Assembly (NCBI RefSeq): GCF_900115925.1
Contig: NZ_FOYF01000001.1
Location: forward strand, 310,001-374,000
Length of the DNA: 64,000 nt
From: Bacillus sp. cl95
Lineage (GTDB): Bacteria > Bacillota > Bacilli > Bacillales > Cytobacillaceae
Direction: 5' to 3'
Shown here: positions 48,637-59,117 of the stretch, piece by piece
Layout of the letters: each line of letters starts with the position of its first letter
Position numbering within the stretch: position 1 is the first letter of the stretch
Program-made: the position numbers and the translations under genes
The notes under the pieces: generated by a model
Database searches by the model: none
Told to the model about the DNA's origin: nothing
What the model saw: only the letters and a program-made list of their open reading frames with translations

Positions 48637-50340
48637 TTATAAAGTTTCAAGGATGTCTTGAATCTTAGTTGCTAGTTCATCACGATGAACTTCAATCATT
48701 TCACCTGTCTTACGAACCTTCAACTCAACGATGCCTTCAGCCGCTTTCTTTCCAACTGTTACACGGATAGGCATACCAATTAAATCAGAATCAGCGAATT
48801 TCACGCCTGGTCTTTCTTGGCGATCATCGAAAAGAACATCGTAACGATTCTTTTTCAATTGTGCGTATAATTCTTCAGAAAGTGTCGCTTGCGCTTCATC
48901 CTTCATGTTAATTGCGATTAGATGAACTTGGAATGGAGCGATATCAGCAGGCCATACAAGCCCACTCTCGTCATTAAACTGTTCAGCTACAGCAGCCAAT
49001 GTACGAGAAACACCGATACCATAGCATCCCATAATCATCGGTTGTGTTCTACCATTTTCATCAAGATATGTAGCATTCATCGCTTCACTATATCTTGTTC
49101 CAAGCTTGAACACATGTCCAACTTCTATTCCTTTTGCAAAAAGAATTTTACCTTGACCATCAGGAGATAAATCACCCTCTTTGATGAAACGAAGGTCAGC
49201 GTATTGATTTACTTCAAAATCTCGCTCTACATTTACGTTTACAAAGTGATAATTCTCTTCATTTGCGCCACATACACCATTTATAACCGCTTGAACAGCA
49301 TGGTCAGCAACCACTTCAACGTTTTTGACACCGATAGGTCCCACTGAACCAACCGCACAACCTAGAACTTCTTTTGTTTCCTCATGTGATGCAAGCTCAA
49401 TAACACCTGCTTCAAACAAGTTCTTGAGTTTAATATCATTAACTTCATGGTCACCACGTACAAGGACGAGTACATACTTTTCATCCACTTTGAAAAGCAA
49501 CGACTTTATGCAGTCTTCTGCTGATACGTTCAAGAAGCTAGAAACTTCTTCAATGGATTTTTGGTTTTCTGTTAATACTTTTTCCATGTCTTTTAACGGT
49601 GCATCTTTCTTTTCATATGTCATGACCACTGGAGCCATTTCAATATTTGCAGCGTATGTCGACGTATCAGAATAAGCAATCGTGTCTTCACCAATCTCTG
49701 AAAGCACCATAAATTCGTGCGTATCCTTACCACCCATGGCACCTGAATCTGCAATTACAGCACGGAAATTCAATCCGCAACGGCTGAAAACATTCGAATA
49801 GGCAGTGAAGAGTTGTTCGTATACCTTATCAAGGCTATCATGTGAGGAATGGAATGAATACGCATCCTTCATGACAAATTCACGACCACGAAGTAGTCCA
49901 AAGCGTGGACGTTTTTCATCACGGAATTTTGTTTGAATTTGATATAGCGTTAACGGTAAACGCTTATATGATTTCACTTCATCACGAACAAGACTTGTAA
50001 TGACCTCTTCATGAGTCGCACCTAAAGCAAATTCACGGTCATGACGATCCTTTAAACGCATCAGTTCCGAACCGTAAGAATACCATCTACCTGATTCTTG
50101 CCATAGTTCAGCCTGTTGTAACGCGGGCATAAGCAACTCAACTGCTCCGGCCCCGTCCATTTCTTCACGAACGATCGCTTCAATCTTCTGAAGCACCTTT
50201 TTACCTAGTGGAAGGAAACTATAAACTCCACTTGCATTCTGTCGAATGTATCCTGCTTTTAGCAATAACTGATGGCTTTTCACTTCAGCATCAGCAGGTA
50301 TTTCTCTCAATGTAGGAATAAGCGTCATACTTTGTTTCAT
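48637..50340 (-). CDS. proS: Prolyl-tRNA synthetase
   Basis: Class II synthetase of 567 residues, bacterial long form. Catalytic core about 1-220 and 400-470 with motif 2 ([21 protein letters not shown]) and motif 3 ([11 protein letters not shown]). A YbaK-like editing domain inserts between them (about 225-395). The C-terminal anticodon domain follows. The ATG at 50340 is 19 bases after the rasP stop, so it is in the uppS-cdsA-dxr-rasP-proS run. Confidence 0.98.
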   Translation of the reverse strand: MKQSMTLIPTLREIPADAEVKSHQLLLKAGYIRQNASGVYSFLPLGKKVLQKIEAIVREEMDGAGAVELLMPALQQAELWQESGRWYSYGSELMRLKDRHDREFALGATHEEVITSLVRDEVKSYKRLPLTLYQIQTKFRDEKRPRFGLLRGREFVMKDAYSFHSSHDSLDKVYEQLFTAYSNVFSRCGLNFRAVIADSGAMGGKDTHEFMVLSEIGEDTIAYSDTSTYAANIEMAPVVMTYEKKDAPLKDMEKVLTENQKSIEEVSSFLNVSAEDCIKSLLFKVDEKYVLVLVRGDHEVNDIKLKNLFEAGVIELASHEETKEVLGCAVGSVGPIGVKNVEVVADHAVQAVINGVCGANEENYHFVNVNVERDFEVNQYADLRFIKEGDLSPDGQGKILFAKGIEVGHVFKLGTRYSEAMNATYLDENGRTQPMIMGCYGIGVSRTLAAVAEQFNDESGLVWPADIAPFQVHLIAINMKDEAQATLSEELYAQLKKNRYDVLFDDRQERPGVKFADSDLIGMPIRVTVGKKAAEGIVELKVRKTGEMIEVHRDELATKIQDILETL

Positions 50341-50359
50341 CTAATAGCACCTCATTATC

Positions 50360-51619
50360 TTATAAGAAAAATCTTTGTATATCATTCCAGGTGACAACGA
50401 GCATGAGTAGCATTAATAAAGCAAATCCGATAAAGTGGACCATCCCTTCTTTGTGACGATCGATCGGTTTGCCACGCAATGCTTCTACTGCGAAAAACAT
50501 CAATCTTCCTCCGTCAAGTGCCGGAATTGGAAGCAAATTCATGATTCCAAGATTGATACTTAAAATCGCTGCCCATTTCATCAAGTAAAAAATACCTGAT
50601 TTTGCAACAGTGTCAGTTGATACATAAATACCTACTGGACCTGAAAGCATATTGATATCGAATTGACCCGTAACAAGTTTGCCAAGCATCACAAAAATTT
50701 CCTTCGTCCAGAAATATGTCTGTTCAAAACCTGACGTTAATGCTTTTAGTGGTGACTTTTCAACAGGACTATATGCTCCAATGATACCAATTTTCTGTCC
50801 TTCAACCTCTTTTTGTTTTGGTGTCACCGGAATTTCTAAATCTTCTCCACCACGGCTAATCGAAAACAAAAGTTCTTTTTCAGGATTCTTCTGAATGATT
50901 TCAACAATATCAGCCCAGCTAGAGATTTCTGCTCCATTGATACTTTGCACAATATCGCCTTCTTTAAAGCCTGCTTCAATCGCTGCCCCATCATTTGTCA
51001 GTTCACCAAGTTTAGGCTCGTTGACAGCTACTCCTTGGAAGAGGGCAATGAAAATGAAGATAAAGAATGCGAGAACAAAGTTCATCATTGGTCCTGCAAA
51101 AATCGCAAGCGTTCTTTGCCAAAGCGTTTTGGATCCAAATTGTCTGTCATAAGGGGCAATTTGTGACTCTACCCCATCTTCAACAATTGTAGCATTTGGA
51201 CTAACTTGAAATAATGCCATTTTTTCATTATCGTCTTCTGGATAACCTTTAATAATTAATTCACGTTCAATATCAGCATGCTCAACTTCAACAATGCGAG
51301 CATCTGCATATTTTTCTTTGTTATTTAAAATGATCTTACTAACCTTTTGTTGTTGATCAAACAACAAACCGATTCTGAATCCCGGTTTGATTTCAATCAT
51401 TTCCGGGTCTTCTCCAGCCATGCGAACAAATCCGCCAATCGGGAGCAAACGAATTGTATAAGTAGTTTCCCCTTTTTTGTGAGAGAACACTTTTGGACCG
51501 AATCCAATCGCGAATTCACGGCAGAGAATACCTGCCCTCTTTGCAAAAATTAAATGTCCTAATTCATGAAAAAAGACAAGAGCCCCAAATATGACGATAA
51601 AGGCAATAACAGTACTCAA
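50360..51619 (-). CDS. rasP: Site-2 intramembrane metalloprotease RasP (RseP)
   Basis: Zinc protease that cuts membrane proteins within the bilayer, such as anti-sigma factors. The zinc motif HELGH lies in the first helix (FGALVFFHELGHLIFAKRAG), a PDZ domain near 190-280 (GFKEGDIVQSINGAEI), and the second zinc motif in NLLPIPALDGGRL. I chose the TTG at 51619 (MSTVIAFIVIF), eight bases after AGGTGG; this gives 419 residues, close to B. subtilis RasP. The frame extends to 51673 without support. Confidence 0.94.
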   Translation of the reverse strand: MSTVIAFIVIFGALVFFHELGHLIFAKRAGILCREFAIGFGPKVFSHKKGETTYTIRLLPIGGFVRMAGEDPEMIEIKPGFRIGLLFDQQQKVSKIILNNKEKYADARIVEVEHADIERELIIKGYPEDDNEKMALFQVSPNATIVEDGVESQIAPYDRQFGSKTLWQRTLAIFAGPMMNFVLAFFIFIFIALFQGVAVNEPKLGELTNDGAAIEAGFKEGDIVQSINGAEISSWADIVEIIQKNPEKELLFSISRGGEDLEIPVTPKQKEVEGQKIGIIGAYSPVEKSPLKALTSGFEQTYFWTKEIFVMLGKLVTGQFDINMLSGPVGIYVSTDTVAKSGIFYLMKWAAILSINLGIMNLLPIPALDGGRLMFFAVEALRGKPIDRHKEGMVHFIGFALLMLLMLVVTWNDIQRFFL

Positions 51620-51744
51620 TAAAACAACCACCTTTTCTTTAAAGATAATTAACAATGAATCTTTCAATTGCACTTTACGATTAGTGGCCGTGTTCAGCTC
51701 GCTTACCTTGCCAAAGGCACTTCGCTTTTCATTGTGTCAATTTC

Positions 51745-52887
51745 TCAACTAATGGAGTTCACAAACTTTCTTGTTTCCTTGTCAACTTCTTGAATTTCTT
51801 CAAGACTAGGGTTTACTTTACAGTCATGTTTGGCTAGTGCTCTTTCTATCAAATCCTCAATTTGAAGGAAATTGATTTTTCCTTCTAAAAAGGATGCTAC
51901 AGCAGCTTCGTTAGCCGCATTCAGAACAGTCGGCATTGTTCCACCGATTTTACCTGCTTCATAGGCATACTTCAGGCAACGAAATCTTTGAAAGTCCATC
52001 TCTCTAAAATGGAGCATCCCAATTTCAGCTAAATTCAAACGTTTCGAACTAGGAAATGGCAATCGGTCTGGAAAAGTGAGCGCATATTGGATCGGTACCC
52101 TCATATCCGGCGTTCCTAGTTGTGCGATTATGCTGCTGTCGTGAAATTCGACCATAGAATGAATGATACTTTCCTTATGAAGGAGCACATCAATTTTTTC
52201 GTATGGCATATCGAAAAGCCAATGCGCTTCAATTACTTCAAGCCCTTTATTCATCATGGTCGCGGAATCAATCGTAATTTTCGCTCCCATTGACCAGTTA
52301 GGATGATTCAGAGCTTGCTCCACTGTTACCCCTGACAGCTCTTCCCTTGTACGGTCTCGGAAACTACCGCCAGACGCTGTTAAAATCAAGCGTGCAATAT
52401 TTTTCATCTTTTCGCCTTGAAGCGATTGGAAAATAGCTGAATGTTCACTATCAACAGGGAGTAAATCGACCCCTTTACGTTTCGCGGCTTGCATGACAAG
52501 ATGACCTGCCGTCACTAGTGTCTCTTTATTGGCAATTGCAATCGTCTTGCCCGCTTCGATTGCTTGCAGCGTAGGATCTAGCCCCACACTTCCGATAACA
52601 GCATTCACAAGAATTTGTGCTTTGTGATATACAGCTGCTTCTACTAACCCTTCAGCACCATATGTAAATTTTGTATGCGGAAAGTCATTTTTCAATATGT
52701 CATAACTGCTTTTCTCCTGAACTGAAACGAGTTCAGGAGAAAATTCAACAATCATTTTTCTCGCAAGTTCGATGTTCTTGCCTACAGACATGGCAACTAA
52801 CTTAAATGATGTTGGGTTTTCTCTAATGATATCCAATGTTTGGGTTCCAATTGAACCAGTGGCACCCAATAAACTAATGTATTTCAC
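51745..52887 (-). CDS. dxr: 1-deoxy-D-xylulose-5-phosphate reductoisomerase
   Basis: Second step of the MEP isoprenoid pathway, 380 residues. The NADPH motif [15 protein letters not shown] opens the protein. Metal and substrate residues are in [11 protein letters not shown] and [10 protein letters not shown], and [14 protein letters not shown] is conserved. It supplies precursors for UppS, encoded just upstream. Confidence 0.97.
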   Translation of the reverse strand: MKYISLLGATGSIGTQTLDIIRENPTSFKLVAMSVGKNIELARKMIVEFSPELVSVQEKSSYDILKNDFPHTKFTYGAEGLVEAAVYHKAQILVNAVIGSVGLDPTLQAIEAGKTIAIANKETLVTAGHLVMQAAKRKGVDLLPVDSEHSAIFQSLQGEKMKNIARLILTASGGSFRDRTREELSGVTVEQALNHPNWSMGAKITIDSATMMNKGLEVIEAHWLFDMPYEKIDVLLHKESIIHSMVEFHDSSIIAQLGTPDMRVPIQYALTFPDRLPFPSSKRLNLAEIGMLHFREMDFQRFRCLKYAYEAGKIGGTMPTVLNAANEAAVASFLEGKINFLQIEDLIERALAKHDCKVNPSLEEIQEVDKETRKFVNSIS

Positions 52888-52920
52888 CAGTTGTTCAACT
52901 CCTATGTCCTAAAGCAATTA

Positions 52921-53712
52921 CTATTGAAACAAATGTAAAAAGTGGATTAATGGCCAAACAAACAATAAGCTGTCAAAACGGTCAAGTATTCCGCCATGTC
53001 CTGGTAATAAGTTACCAGAATCCTTTACACCATAGTGTCTCTTATAAGCAGACTGTGCCAAATCTCCAATTTGTCCTGAAACGGAAAGTATGATCGTTAT
53101 TACAATGAGTTTTATAGCGGATACATCCATATCAGCAAAAAGAATGAACAAAACTGCAACAACCACTGCGCAGAAGATTCCACCAAGGAATCCTTCTACT
53201 GTTTTGTTCGGACTTATTTCTGGCCATAACTTGCGTTTCCCCATCGCTTTACCGATAAAATAAGCTCCTGAATCCGTAGCCCAAATGATGAACAGCGAAT
53301 AAAACACATAAATTAATCCTGCGTCACGCGTTTGAATTAAGAAGAAAAATCCAGTCCCTACATATACAGCTGCAAGAAATACAAATCCCGCATCATCAAA
53401 TGTAAAGCGATTTTTGGTCGCTACTGTATAGGTCAAGAATAATAGAATTCCGATAAATGCTATTTCTGCCTTTGAATAGTTGATTACATTGAACAAGTTG
53501 TCGTATTGTTCGGGTAACATCATCACCCATAAAAACAACATCGCAGCTATCCCTGGAAAAGAGGTCAAGCTGATTTTCCTCATTTTTAGAAGCTCGTACA
53601 ATCCTACTGATGCTAGCAAATACGCCAGCAAAACAACAGGGAAGCCTCCCAAGACGATGATTGATAAAAATATGGCTCCTGCAACTACTCCAGTTATGAT
53701 TCTTTGCTTCAT
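52921..53712 (-). CDS. cdsA: Phosphatidate cytidylyltransferase
   Basis: Makes CDP-diacylglycerol for phospholipids, the substrate of PgsA. 263 residues with about seven to eight membrane helices. The CTP transferase signature near the end reads KDSGNLLPGHGGILDRFDSL. 19 bases after uppS. Confidence 0.96.
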   Translation of the reverse strand: MKQRIITGVVAGAIFLSIIVLGGFPVVLLAYLLASVGLYELLKMRKISLTSFPGIAAMLFLWVMMLPEQYDNLFNVINYSKAEIAFIGILLFLTYTVATKNRFTFDDAGFVFLAAVYVGTGFFFLIQTRDAGLIYVFYSLFIIWATDSGAYFIGKAMGKRKLWPEISPNKTVEGFLGGIFCAVVVAVLFILFADMDVSAIKLIVITIILSVSGQIGDLAQSAYKRHYGVKDSGNLLPGHGGILDRFDSLLFVWPLIHFLHLFQ

Positions 53713-53731
53713 CTAAGCTTCAACACCTTCT

Positions 53732-54508
53732 CTATACTCCTCCGAAACGACGTTGTCGATTTTGAAACGCTTCGATCGCTTCGAGTAAATGCTCCTCACC
53801 AAAATCGGGCCAAAGTACATCAGTGAACCAAAATTCTGTATAAGCAAGCTGCCAAAGCATAAAGTTGCTTAGTCTGATTTCACCGCTCGTCCTAATTAAT
53901 AAATCCGGATCTTCTAGTTCCGATGTCATTAAATAAGAAGAAAAAGTATCTTCGTTGAGGTCATTTTCATTCATTATACCACTTTTGCAATCATTTAAGA
54001 CGCGCTTCACTGCATCCATGATTTCTGCCCTGCTTCCATAATTAAGAGCGAAGTTTAATACAAGCCCATCATTATGTTTTGTGTCATCCATCGCTTTTTC
54101 AATGGCTCTTAAAGTATGTACGGGCAACATATCTTTATCACCCATCATTCGTACCTGTACATTCTCAGCAACCAGCTCAGGCAGAAAAGACCCAAGAAAT
54201 TCTTCTGGCAGCTTCATCAAATAATCCACTTCAGTTTTTGGTCGTTTCCAATTCTCCGTTGAAAAAGCATACAAAGTAAGCGCCTTTACTCCAAGTAAAT
54301 TTGCAAGCTTGGTAGTCTTGCGAACGACCTTCATCCCCTCATGATGACCTGCTATGCGAGGCAATGCCCTTTTTTTGGCCCATCTCCCATTTCCGTCCAT
54401 AATGATGGCAATATGAGAAGGAACCTGCAATTTTGTTGCTTGGTTTATTCTGTCTTGAAGACTGGAAGTATGCTCTTGTTTCTTCCATAACTTAATCTTA
54501 TTTAACAT
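53732..54508 (-). CDS. uppS: Undecaprenyl diphosphate synthase
   Basis: cis-prenyltransferase that makes the lipid carrier of cell wall synthesis, 258 residues. HIAIIMDGNGRWAKKR holds the catalytic aspartate, and RTSGEIRLSNFMLWQ with YTEFWF are the later conserved segments. The ATG at 54508 follows TTGGGGGAG. First gene of its run, with a likely own promoter. Confidence 0.97.
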   Translation of the reverse strand: MLNKIKLWKKQEHTSSLQDRINQATKLQVPSHIAIIMDGNGRWAKKRALPRIAGHHEGMKVVRKTTKLANLLGVKALTLYAFSTENWKRPKTEVDYLMKLPEEFLGSFLPELVAENVQVRMMGDKDMLPVHTLRAIEKAMDDTKHNDGLVLNFALNYGSRAEIMDAVKRVLNDCKSGIMNENDLNEDTFSSYLMTSELEDPDLLIRTSGEIRLSNFMLWQLAYTEFWFTDVLWPDFGEEHLLEAIEAFQNRQRRFGGV

Positions 54509-54629
54509 AAATTTTGCTCCCCCAAATTAAGTGAAACTTCCATCAATGGACATTTATATTTCAGGATGTGACATCATAGGCAAAACCTTCATACCGAAGT
54601 AAAATGGCATCAAAGGTTTACATGCATCT

Positions 54630-54638
54630 ATCATACCA
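54630..54638 (-). promoter_or_regulatory. Extended -10 promoter candidate of uppS
   Basis: Minus strand reads TGGTATGAT, an extended -10 element, with no good -35 hexamer. It lies about 120 bases before uppS. The 349-base frr-uppS gap otherwise holds the short repeat and the frr terminator. Confidence 0.4.
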
Positions 54639-54705
54639 AAAACAAAAACATATATCTCTAATAATAACATTATGTATTGTTACCAGGATTCAGAATCTTT
54701 CTTCA

Positions 54706-54773
54706 AGTAGAAAAGCGCAAGCGCCCTCTATCTAAGTTGAAATTTCATATTTTCTTACGCTAGAAACATAGAC
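54706..54773. repeat. Short form of the GCGCAAGCGCC repeat
   Basis: Starts AGAAAAGCGCAAGCGCC and ends TACGCTAGAAACATAGAC, matching both ends of the 153-bp copy at 42706-42858 but with the middle lost. About 68 bp. Confidence 0.5.
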
Positions 54774-54798
54774 CCACACAGCACTCTTCATAATAGGC

Positions 54799-54829
54799 AA
54801 AAGAACCCCCTGTTACAGAGGGTCCTTTT
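54799..54829 (-). terminator. Intrinsic terminator of frr
   Basis: Long, slightly imperfect stem AAAAGAACCCCCTG / CAGAGGGTCCTTTT (54799-54829), U-G pairs counted. It lies 29 bases after the frr stop. Confidence 0.8.
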
Positions 54830-54857
54830 GAAATTAAGAAGTCCACTTAGTCCAGTA

Positions 54858-55415
54858 TTATACTTCTAAAATTTCTTTCTCTTTGTCTTTAGTAATCTGA
54901 TCGATTTTCACGATATGTTCGTCAGTAAGCTTTTGAATATCATCAGCGTATCCACGTAAATCGTCTTCCGTGATCTCACCATTCTTTTCAAGCTTTTTGA
55001 GATCGTCGTTTGCATCACGACGTACGTTACGGATAGCAATTTTCGCATCTTCCGATTCTTTTTTTACAAGTTTAACCAAGTCCTTACGACGTTCCTCAGT
55101 TAGTTGTGGAATGGCAAGACGAATTAAACTTCCATCATTTGATGGATTAAGGCCAAGATCCGATTTTAGGATTGCCTTTTCTATTTCACCTAGAATAGAC
55201 TTATCATATGGTTGTATGACAAGCAATCTAGCCTCAGGAACACTGATTCCTGCAAGCTGATTTACTGGAGTTGGCGCTCCATAATAATCAACTGTAATTC
55301 TATCTAATAAAGAAGCGTTCGCTCTACCAGCACGGATACTAGCAAGTTCACGAGTATAAGCTTGAATCGCTTTTGTCATTTTATCCTTTGTGTTGGAAAT
55401 AACTTGTTTCGGCAT
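54858..55415 (-). CDS. frr: Ribosome recycling factor
   Basis: Splits post-termination ribosomes together with EF-G. 185 residues, normal length. [19 protein letters not shown] and the C-terminal coiled coil ([18 protein letters not shown]) are typical. Its start overlaps the pyrH stop by one base, so the two are co-translated. Confidence 0.98.
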   Translation of the reverse strand: MPKQVISNTKDKMTKAIQAYTRELASIRAGRANASLLDRITVDYYGAPTPVNQLAGISVPEARLLVIQPYDKSILGEIEKAILKSDLGLNPSNDGSLIRLAIPQLTEERRKDLVKLVKKESEDAKIAIRNVRRDANDDLKKLEKNGEITEDDLRGYADDIQKLTDEHIVKIDQITKDKEKEILEV

Positions 55416-56140
55416 TATTTTCTCCCCCTAACAATTGTACCAATTGTTTCACCCATAACGGCACGCTTAATATTTCCTTGCTCCATAATCGAGAAGACAA
55501 TCAAGGCAATATCATTATCCATGCATAATGAAGAAGCAGTTGAGTCCATAACAGCTAGACCTTCTTTGAGAACATCAAGATATGAAAGCTCTTCGTACTT
55601 CGTTGCGTTTTGATCAACTCGCGGGTCAGCAGAATAAACTCCATCCACATTATTTTTTGCCATGAGGATAACATCTGCTTCAATTTCAGCTGCTCTAAGA
55701 GCTGCTGTAGTATCTGTTGAGAAATATGGATTTCCAGTTCCAGCCGCAAAAATAACGACGCGCTTTTTCTCAAGGTGACGGATCGCTCTGCGACGGATAT
55801 AAGGCTCAGCTACCTGACGCATTTCAATAGAAGTTTGAACTCGAGTTTCGATACCTAGCATTTCAAGGCTGTCTTGAAGAGCAAGTGAATTCATTACTGT
55901 TGCCAGCATTCCCATATAATCGGCATTTGCTCGATCCATGCCCATTTCTTCTCCAATTTTGCCACGCCAAATGTTGCCGCCTCCGACAACCACTGCCACC
56001 TCTACATCCAATTCAGCAATTTCCTTAACCTGATTGGCAATAGATTTGATAACAGTAGGATTAATACCGAAGCCAGCTTCTCCTGCAAGTGCTTCACCGC
56101 TTAATTTTAGGACAACGCGTTTGTATTTAGGACCGCTCAT
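55415..56140 (-). CDS. pyrH: Uridylate kinase
   Basis: Phosphorylates UMP to UDP; hexameric amino-acid-kinase fold, 241 residues. Motifs [26 protein letters not shown] and [13 protein letters not shown] are present. AGGGGG precedes the ATG at 56140. Confidence 0.98.
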   Translation of the reverse strand: MSGPKYKRVVLKLSGEALAGEAGFGINPTVIKSIANQVKEIAELDVEVAVVVGGGNIWRGKIGEEMGMDRANADYMGMLATVMNSLALQDSLEMLGIETRVQTSIEMRQVAEPYIRRRAIRHLEKKRVVIFAAGTGNPYFSTDTTAALRAAEIEADVILMAKNNVDGVYSADPRVDQNATKYEELSYLDVLKEGLAVMDSTASSLCMDNDIALIVFSIMEQGNIKRAVMGETIGTIVRGRK

Positions 56141-56205
56141 AGGAACCCCCTTATGTAATTTTTAAAAGTAGAAAAATAACACTTTTCCTCTAATCTTATT
56201 CTCAT

Positions 56206-56238
56206 TTTAAAAATAGGGAACACAAAGTGTCCCCTATT
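56206..56238 (-). terminator. Intrinsic terminator of tsf
   Basis: Stem AATAGGG-ACAC / GTGT-CCCTATT (56212-56238) with one mismatch, loop AAA, followed on the minus strand by TTTTTAAAA. Confidence 0.82.
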
Positions 56239-56253
56239 CATTTATTTAGATAA

Positions 56254-57135
56254 TTATTTTTTAACTTGGTTCATAACTTCTTCAGCGAAGTTGTCTTCAC
56301 GCTTTTCGATACCTTCTCCTACAGCGTAGCGTACGAATTCGCGAACAGTAGCGCCTTTAGATTCAACAAACTGACGAACTTTCAAGTCAGGGTTTTTAAC
56401 GAAAGTTTGGTCAAGAACACAAACATCTTCGAAATATTTGCCAAGACGGCCTTCAACCATTTTAGCAACGATGTTTTCTGGCTTGCCTTCGTTAAGTGCT
56501 TGTTGAGTCAAGATTTGACGCTCGTGATCGATTTCTTCTTGAGAAACTTCATCACGTGAAACATACTTAGCGTTTAATGCAGCGATGTGCATTGACACGT
56601 CTTTAGCAGTAGCTTCTTCAGTAGTACCTTCAAGTACAGTTAGAACGCCAATGCGTCCGCCTGCGTGTAGGTAAGCACCGAAAGCATCATTATCAGTCTT
56701 AGTCTTGATTGCAAAACGACGAAGAGTTAACTTCTCACCGATTTTTGCGATAGCAGCGTTGATGTGGTCTGCTACAGTAACACCGTTATCCATTGTTTGC
56801 GCAGATGCTTCTTCAACAGATGCAGGCTTGTTTTTCAATAAGTGTGCAGCTAATTCTTTAACAAGAACTTGGAATCCTTCGTTTTTAGCAACGAAATCCG
56901 TTTCAGAGTTCACTTCAAGAATTACAGCTTCGTTTCCTTCAGCCAAGATGAAAGTTGTACCTTCAGCAGCAATACGGTCAGCTTTCTTAGCAGCAGAAGC
57001 AATTCCCTTTTCACGTAAGAAGTCGATTGCTTTGTCCATGTCACCGTTAGTTTCAGTTAATGCTTTTTTGCAATCAAGCATTCCAGCACCAGTTTTTTCA
57101 CGAAGTTCTTTTACCATTTGAGCAGTAATTGCCAT
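56254..57135 (-). CDS. tsf: Translation elongation factor Ts
   Basis: Exchanges GDP on EF-Tu. 293 residues, the B. subtilis length. [20 protein letters not shown] and [14 protein letters not shown] are family motifs. The ATG at 57135 follows AAAGGAGG; an extension to 57180 is unsupported. The leader contains a bulged GCC ... GGC stem of unknown use. Confidence 0.98.
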   Translation of the reverse strand: MAITAQMVKELREKTGAGMLDCKKALTETNGDMDKAIDFLREKGIASAAKKADRIAAEGTTFILAEGNEAVILEVNSETDFVAKNEGFQVLVKELAAHLLKNKPASVEEASAQTMDNGVTVADHINAAIAKIGEKLTLRRFAIKTKTDNDAFGAYLHAGGRIGVLTVLEGTTEEATAKDVSMHIAALNAKYVSRDEVSQEEIDHERQILTQQALNEGKPENIVAKMVEGRLGKYFEDVCVLDQTFVKNPDLKVRQFVESKGATVREFVRYAVGEGIEKREDNFAEEVMNQVKK

Positions 57136-57233
57136 AATGTATAAATCCTCCTTTAATGTATGTACTATTTGTTTAGCCAAGTTTGGTTCATTCTAACCTA
57201 ACCCAGGCTATGAATTAGATTAGACAATTATTC

Positions 57234-57276
57234 TTGAAAAAAAGGTGATAAAGGGTGTTCCCTCTTATCACCTTTT
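57234..57276 (-). terminator. Intrinsic terminator between rpsB and tsf
   Basis: Stem AAAAGGTGATAA (57240-57251) / TTATCACCTTTT (57265-57276), strengthened by GGG/CCC inside, then a run of T on the minus strand. Part of the rpsB transcripts should stop before tsf. Confidence 0.88.
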
Positions 57277-57289
57277 AGTGAATTACATC

Positions 57290-58027
<738 letters not shown>

Positions 58028-58107
58028 TCATTTCATTTTTAGGCGATCACTGTTTGCACAGCACCAATCGACTAAATCCATAAGCGTGTGTATTAACACC
58101 ATGAAAT

Positions 58108-58136
58108 AATATAGCACATGTCGAAGATACAATCAA
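58108..58136 (-). promoter_or_regulatory. Sigma-A promoter of rpsB
   Basis: Minus-strand TTGATT (58131-58136), 17-base spacer, TATATT (58108-58113). The -35 element lies one base past the swrB stop codon, and no terminator separates the motility genes from rpsB. Confidence 0.65.
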
Positions 58137-58137
58137 G

Positions 58138-58779
58138 CTATTCTTCTTTTTTTCGATTGAATTTTAATAGAAGGTGAATTTCAGTGGTTCCTTTATTCAA
58201 TTTCTTGGCAATCTGATCCTCTGTTAATCCTTCTGCTTCAAGCAACAACGCTTGACTCAAAAGAGACTTCTGTTTCCAATCCTCGGGACTGTTTTCAACC
58301 ATTAGGTCTTGAGTTTTATGATTTCTTTCTTGTGTCGGTTGTTCAGAATAATCAATAAGACTAAGAACTTCTTCAGCATCTTGCTGATCCTGGATTTTTG
58401 TTTGGCTTTGATATGCAGATACAGCTTTGGCTTTGTTAGGAGTGACATGAACCGTTGCAGTTCTGACACCAATATTCTCATTACTTGTTTTAGGAACATA
58501 AGTAGCGATAATATCTGAGGAATTCGTGTCTTTTTGAATTACATTTTGACTTTTTCCACTAGTTCCTAGTCTTTGTTTTGAGAGCTTCTCGATGAATTTT
58601 TCATTTTCTTCTTTCATCTCGACGAGATAAGAGGTCATGGTATCTTCAAGCTCACGAATAATCGTTTCTTGTTTCTTTTCAACTTGTACCAACCGATTTT
58701 GTCTTGCGTATAAAATAAAAATGAGAAAAATGGCTATTCCATTTAACAAAAGGCTGATTACTAGAAGAAATATATTCAT
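58138..58779 (-). CDS. swrB: Swarming motility protein SwrB
   Basis: 213 residues. One N-terminal membrane helix (about 4-23, LLVISLLLNGIAIFLIFILY), a coiled coil (about 30-70), a long polar linker, and a C-terminal helix-turn-helix-like segment (LLEAEGLTEDQIAKKLNKGTTEIHLLLKF). In B. subtilis SwrB (167 residues) promotes assembly of the flagellar type III export apparatus. The linker here is longer. Position between the sigD group and rpsB is conserved. Confidence 0.85.
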   Translation of the reverse strand: MNIFLLVISLLLNGIAIFLIFILYARQNRLVQVEKKQETIIRELEDTMTSYLVEMKEENEKFIEKLSKQRLGTSGKSQNVIQKDTNSSDIIATYVPKTSNENIGVRTATVHVTPNKAKAVSAYQSQTKIQDQQDAEEVLSLIDYSEQPTQERNHKTQDLMVENSPEDWKQKSLLSQALLLEAEGLTEDQIAKKLNKGTTEIHLLLKFNRKKEE

Positions 58780-58788
58780 ATGATCACC

Positions 58789-59103
58789 TTATCCATTCAT
58801 ATCGATAAATGCACCCTTGTATGGATGCATTTTCGTATGGCCCTTTTCGTTGTTCTTCTCTAGCTTTTCCTGGTCTTTTTTACTGTGTTTTTTACTACCT
58901 TCACCATGATGCTTTTGAAGGAGGGCATTCCCTTTTTGTTCCTGCTTTACTACTGAATTGGAATGGAATTCTTGATCCTTTTTCATCATTTCGGAGGCAT
59001 GACTTTGATTCACATGCTCTCTCTGTTGAATTTGCTCTTGAATTCTTCCTGCTTCATGAGTTCTGGGAATTGCAATTTGAAGTTCTATCATTTTTAGGCT
59101 CAT
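58789..59103 (-). CDS. Small hydrophilic protein of unknown function
   Basis: 104 residues, no family recognised. MIELQIAIPRTHEAGRIQEQ opens the chain, and the middle and end are rich in K, H, Q and E (EGSKKHSKKDQEKLEKNNEK). No membrane helix or signal is seen. AGGAGATAAAC precedes the ATG at 59103. It lies 14 bases after the FapA-like gene and 9 before swrB, so it is surely co-transcribed with motility genes. A coiled-coil adaptor is possible but not shown. Confidence 0.75.
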   Translation of the reverse strand: MSLKMIELQIAIPRTHEAGRIQEQIQQREHVNQSHASEMMKKDQEFHSNSVVKQEQKGNALLQKHHGEGSKKHSKKDQEKLEKNNEKGHTKMHPYKGAFIDMNG

Positions 59104-59117
59104 GTTTATCTCCTAAT

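Noticed and set aside
56705-57121. Plus-strand frame of 138 codons
   Set aside because: Antisense shadow of tsf.
57136-57233. Own promoter for tsf
   Set aside because: Only weak hexamers (TTGGCT-17-ATTAAA) are present; read-through of the rpsB terminator is equally likely.
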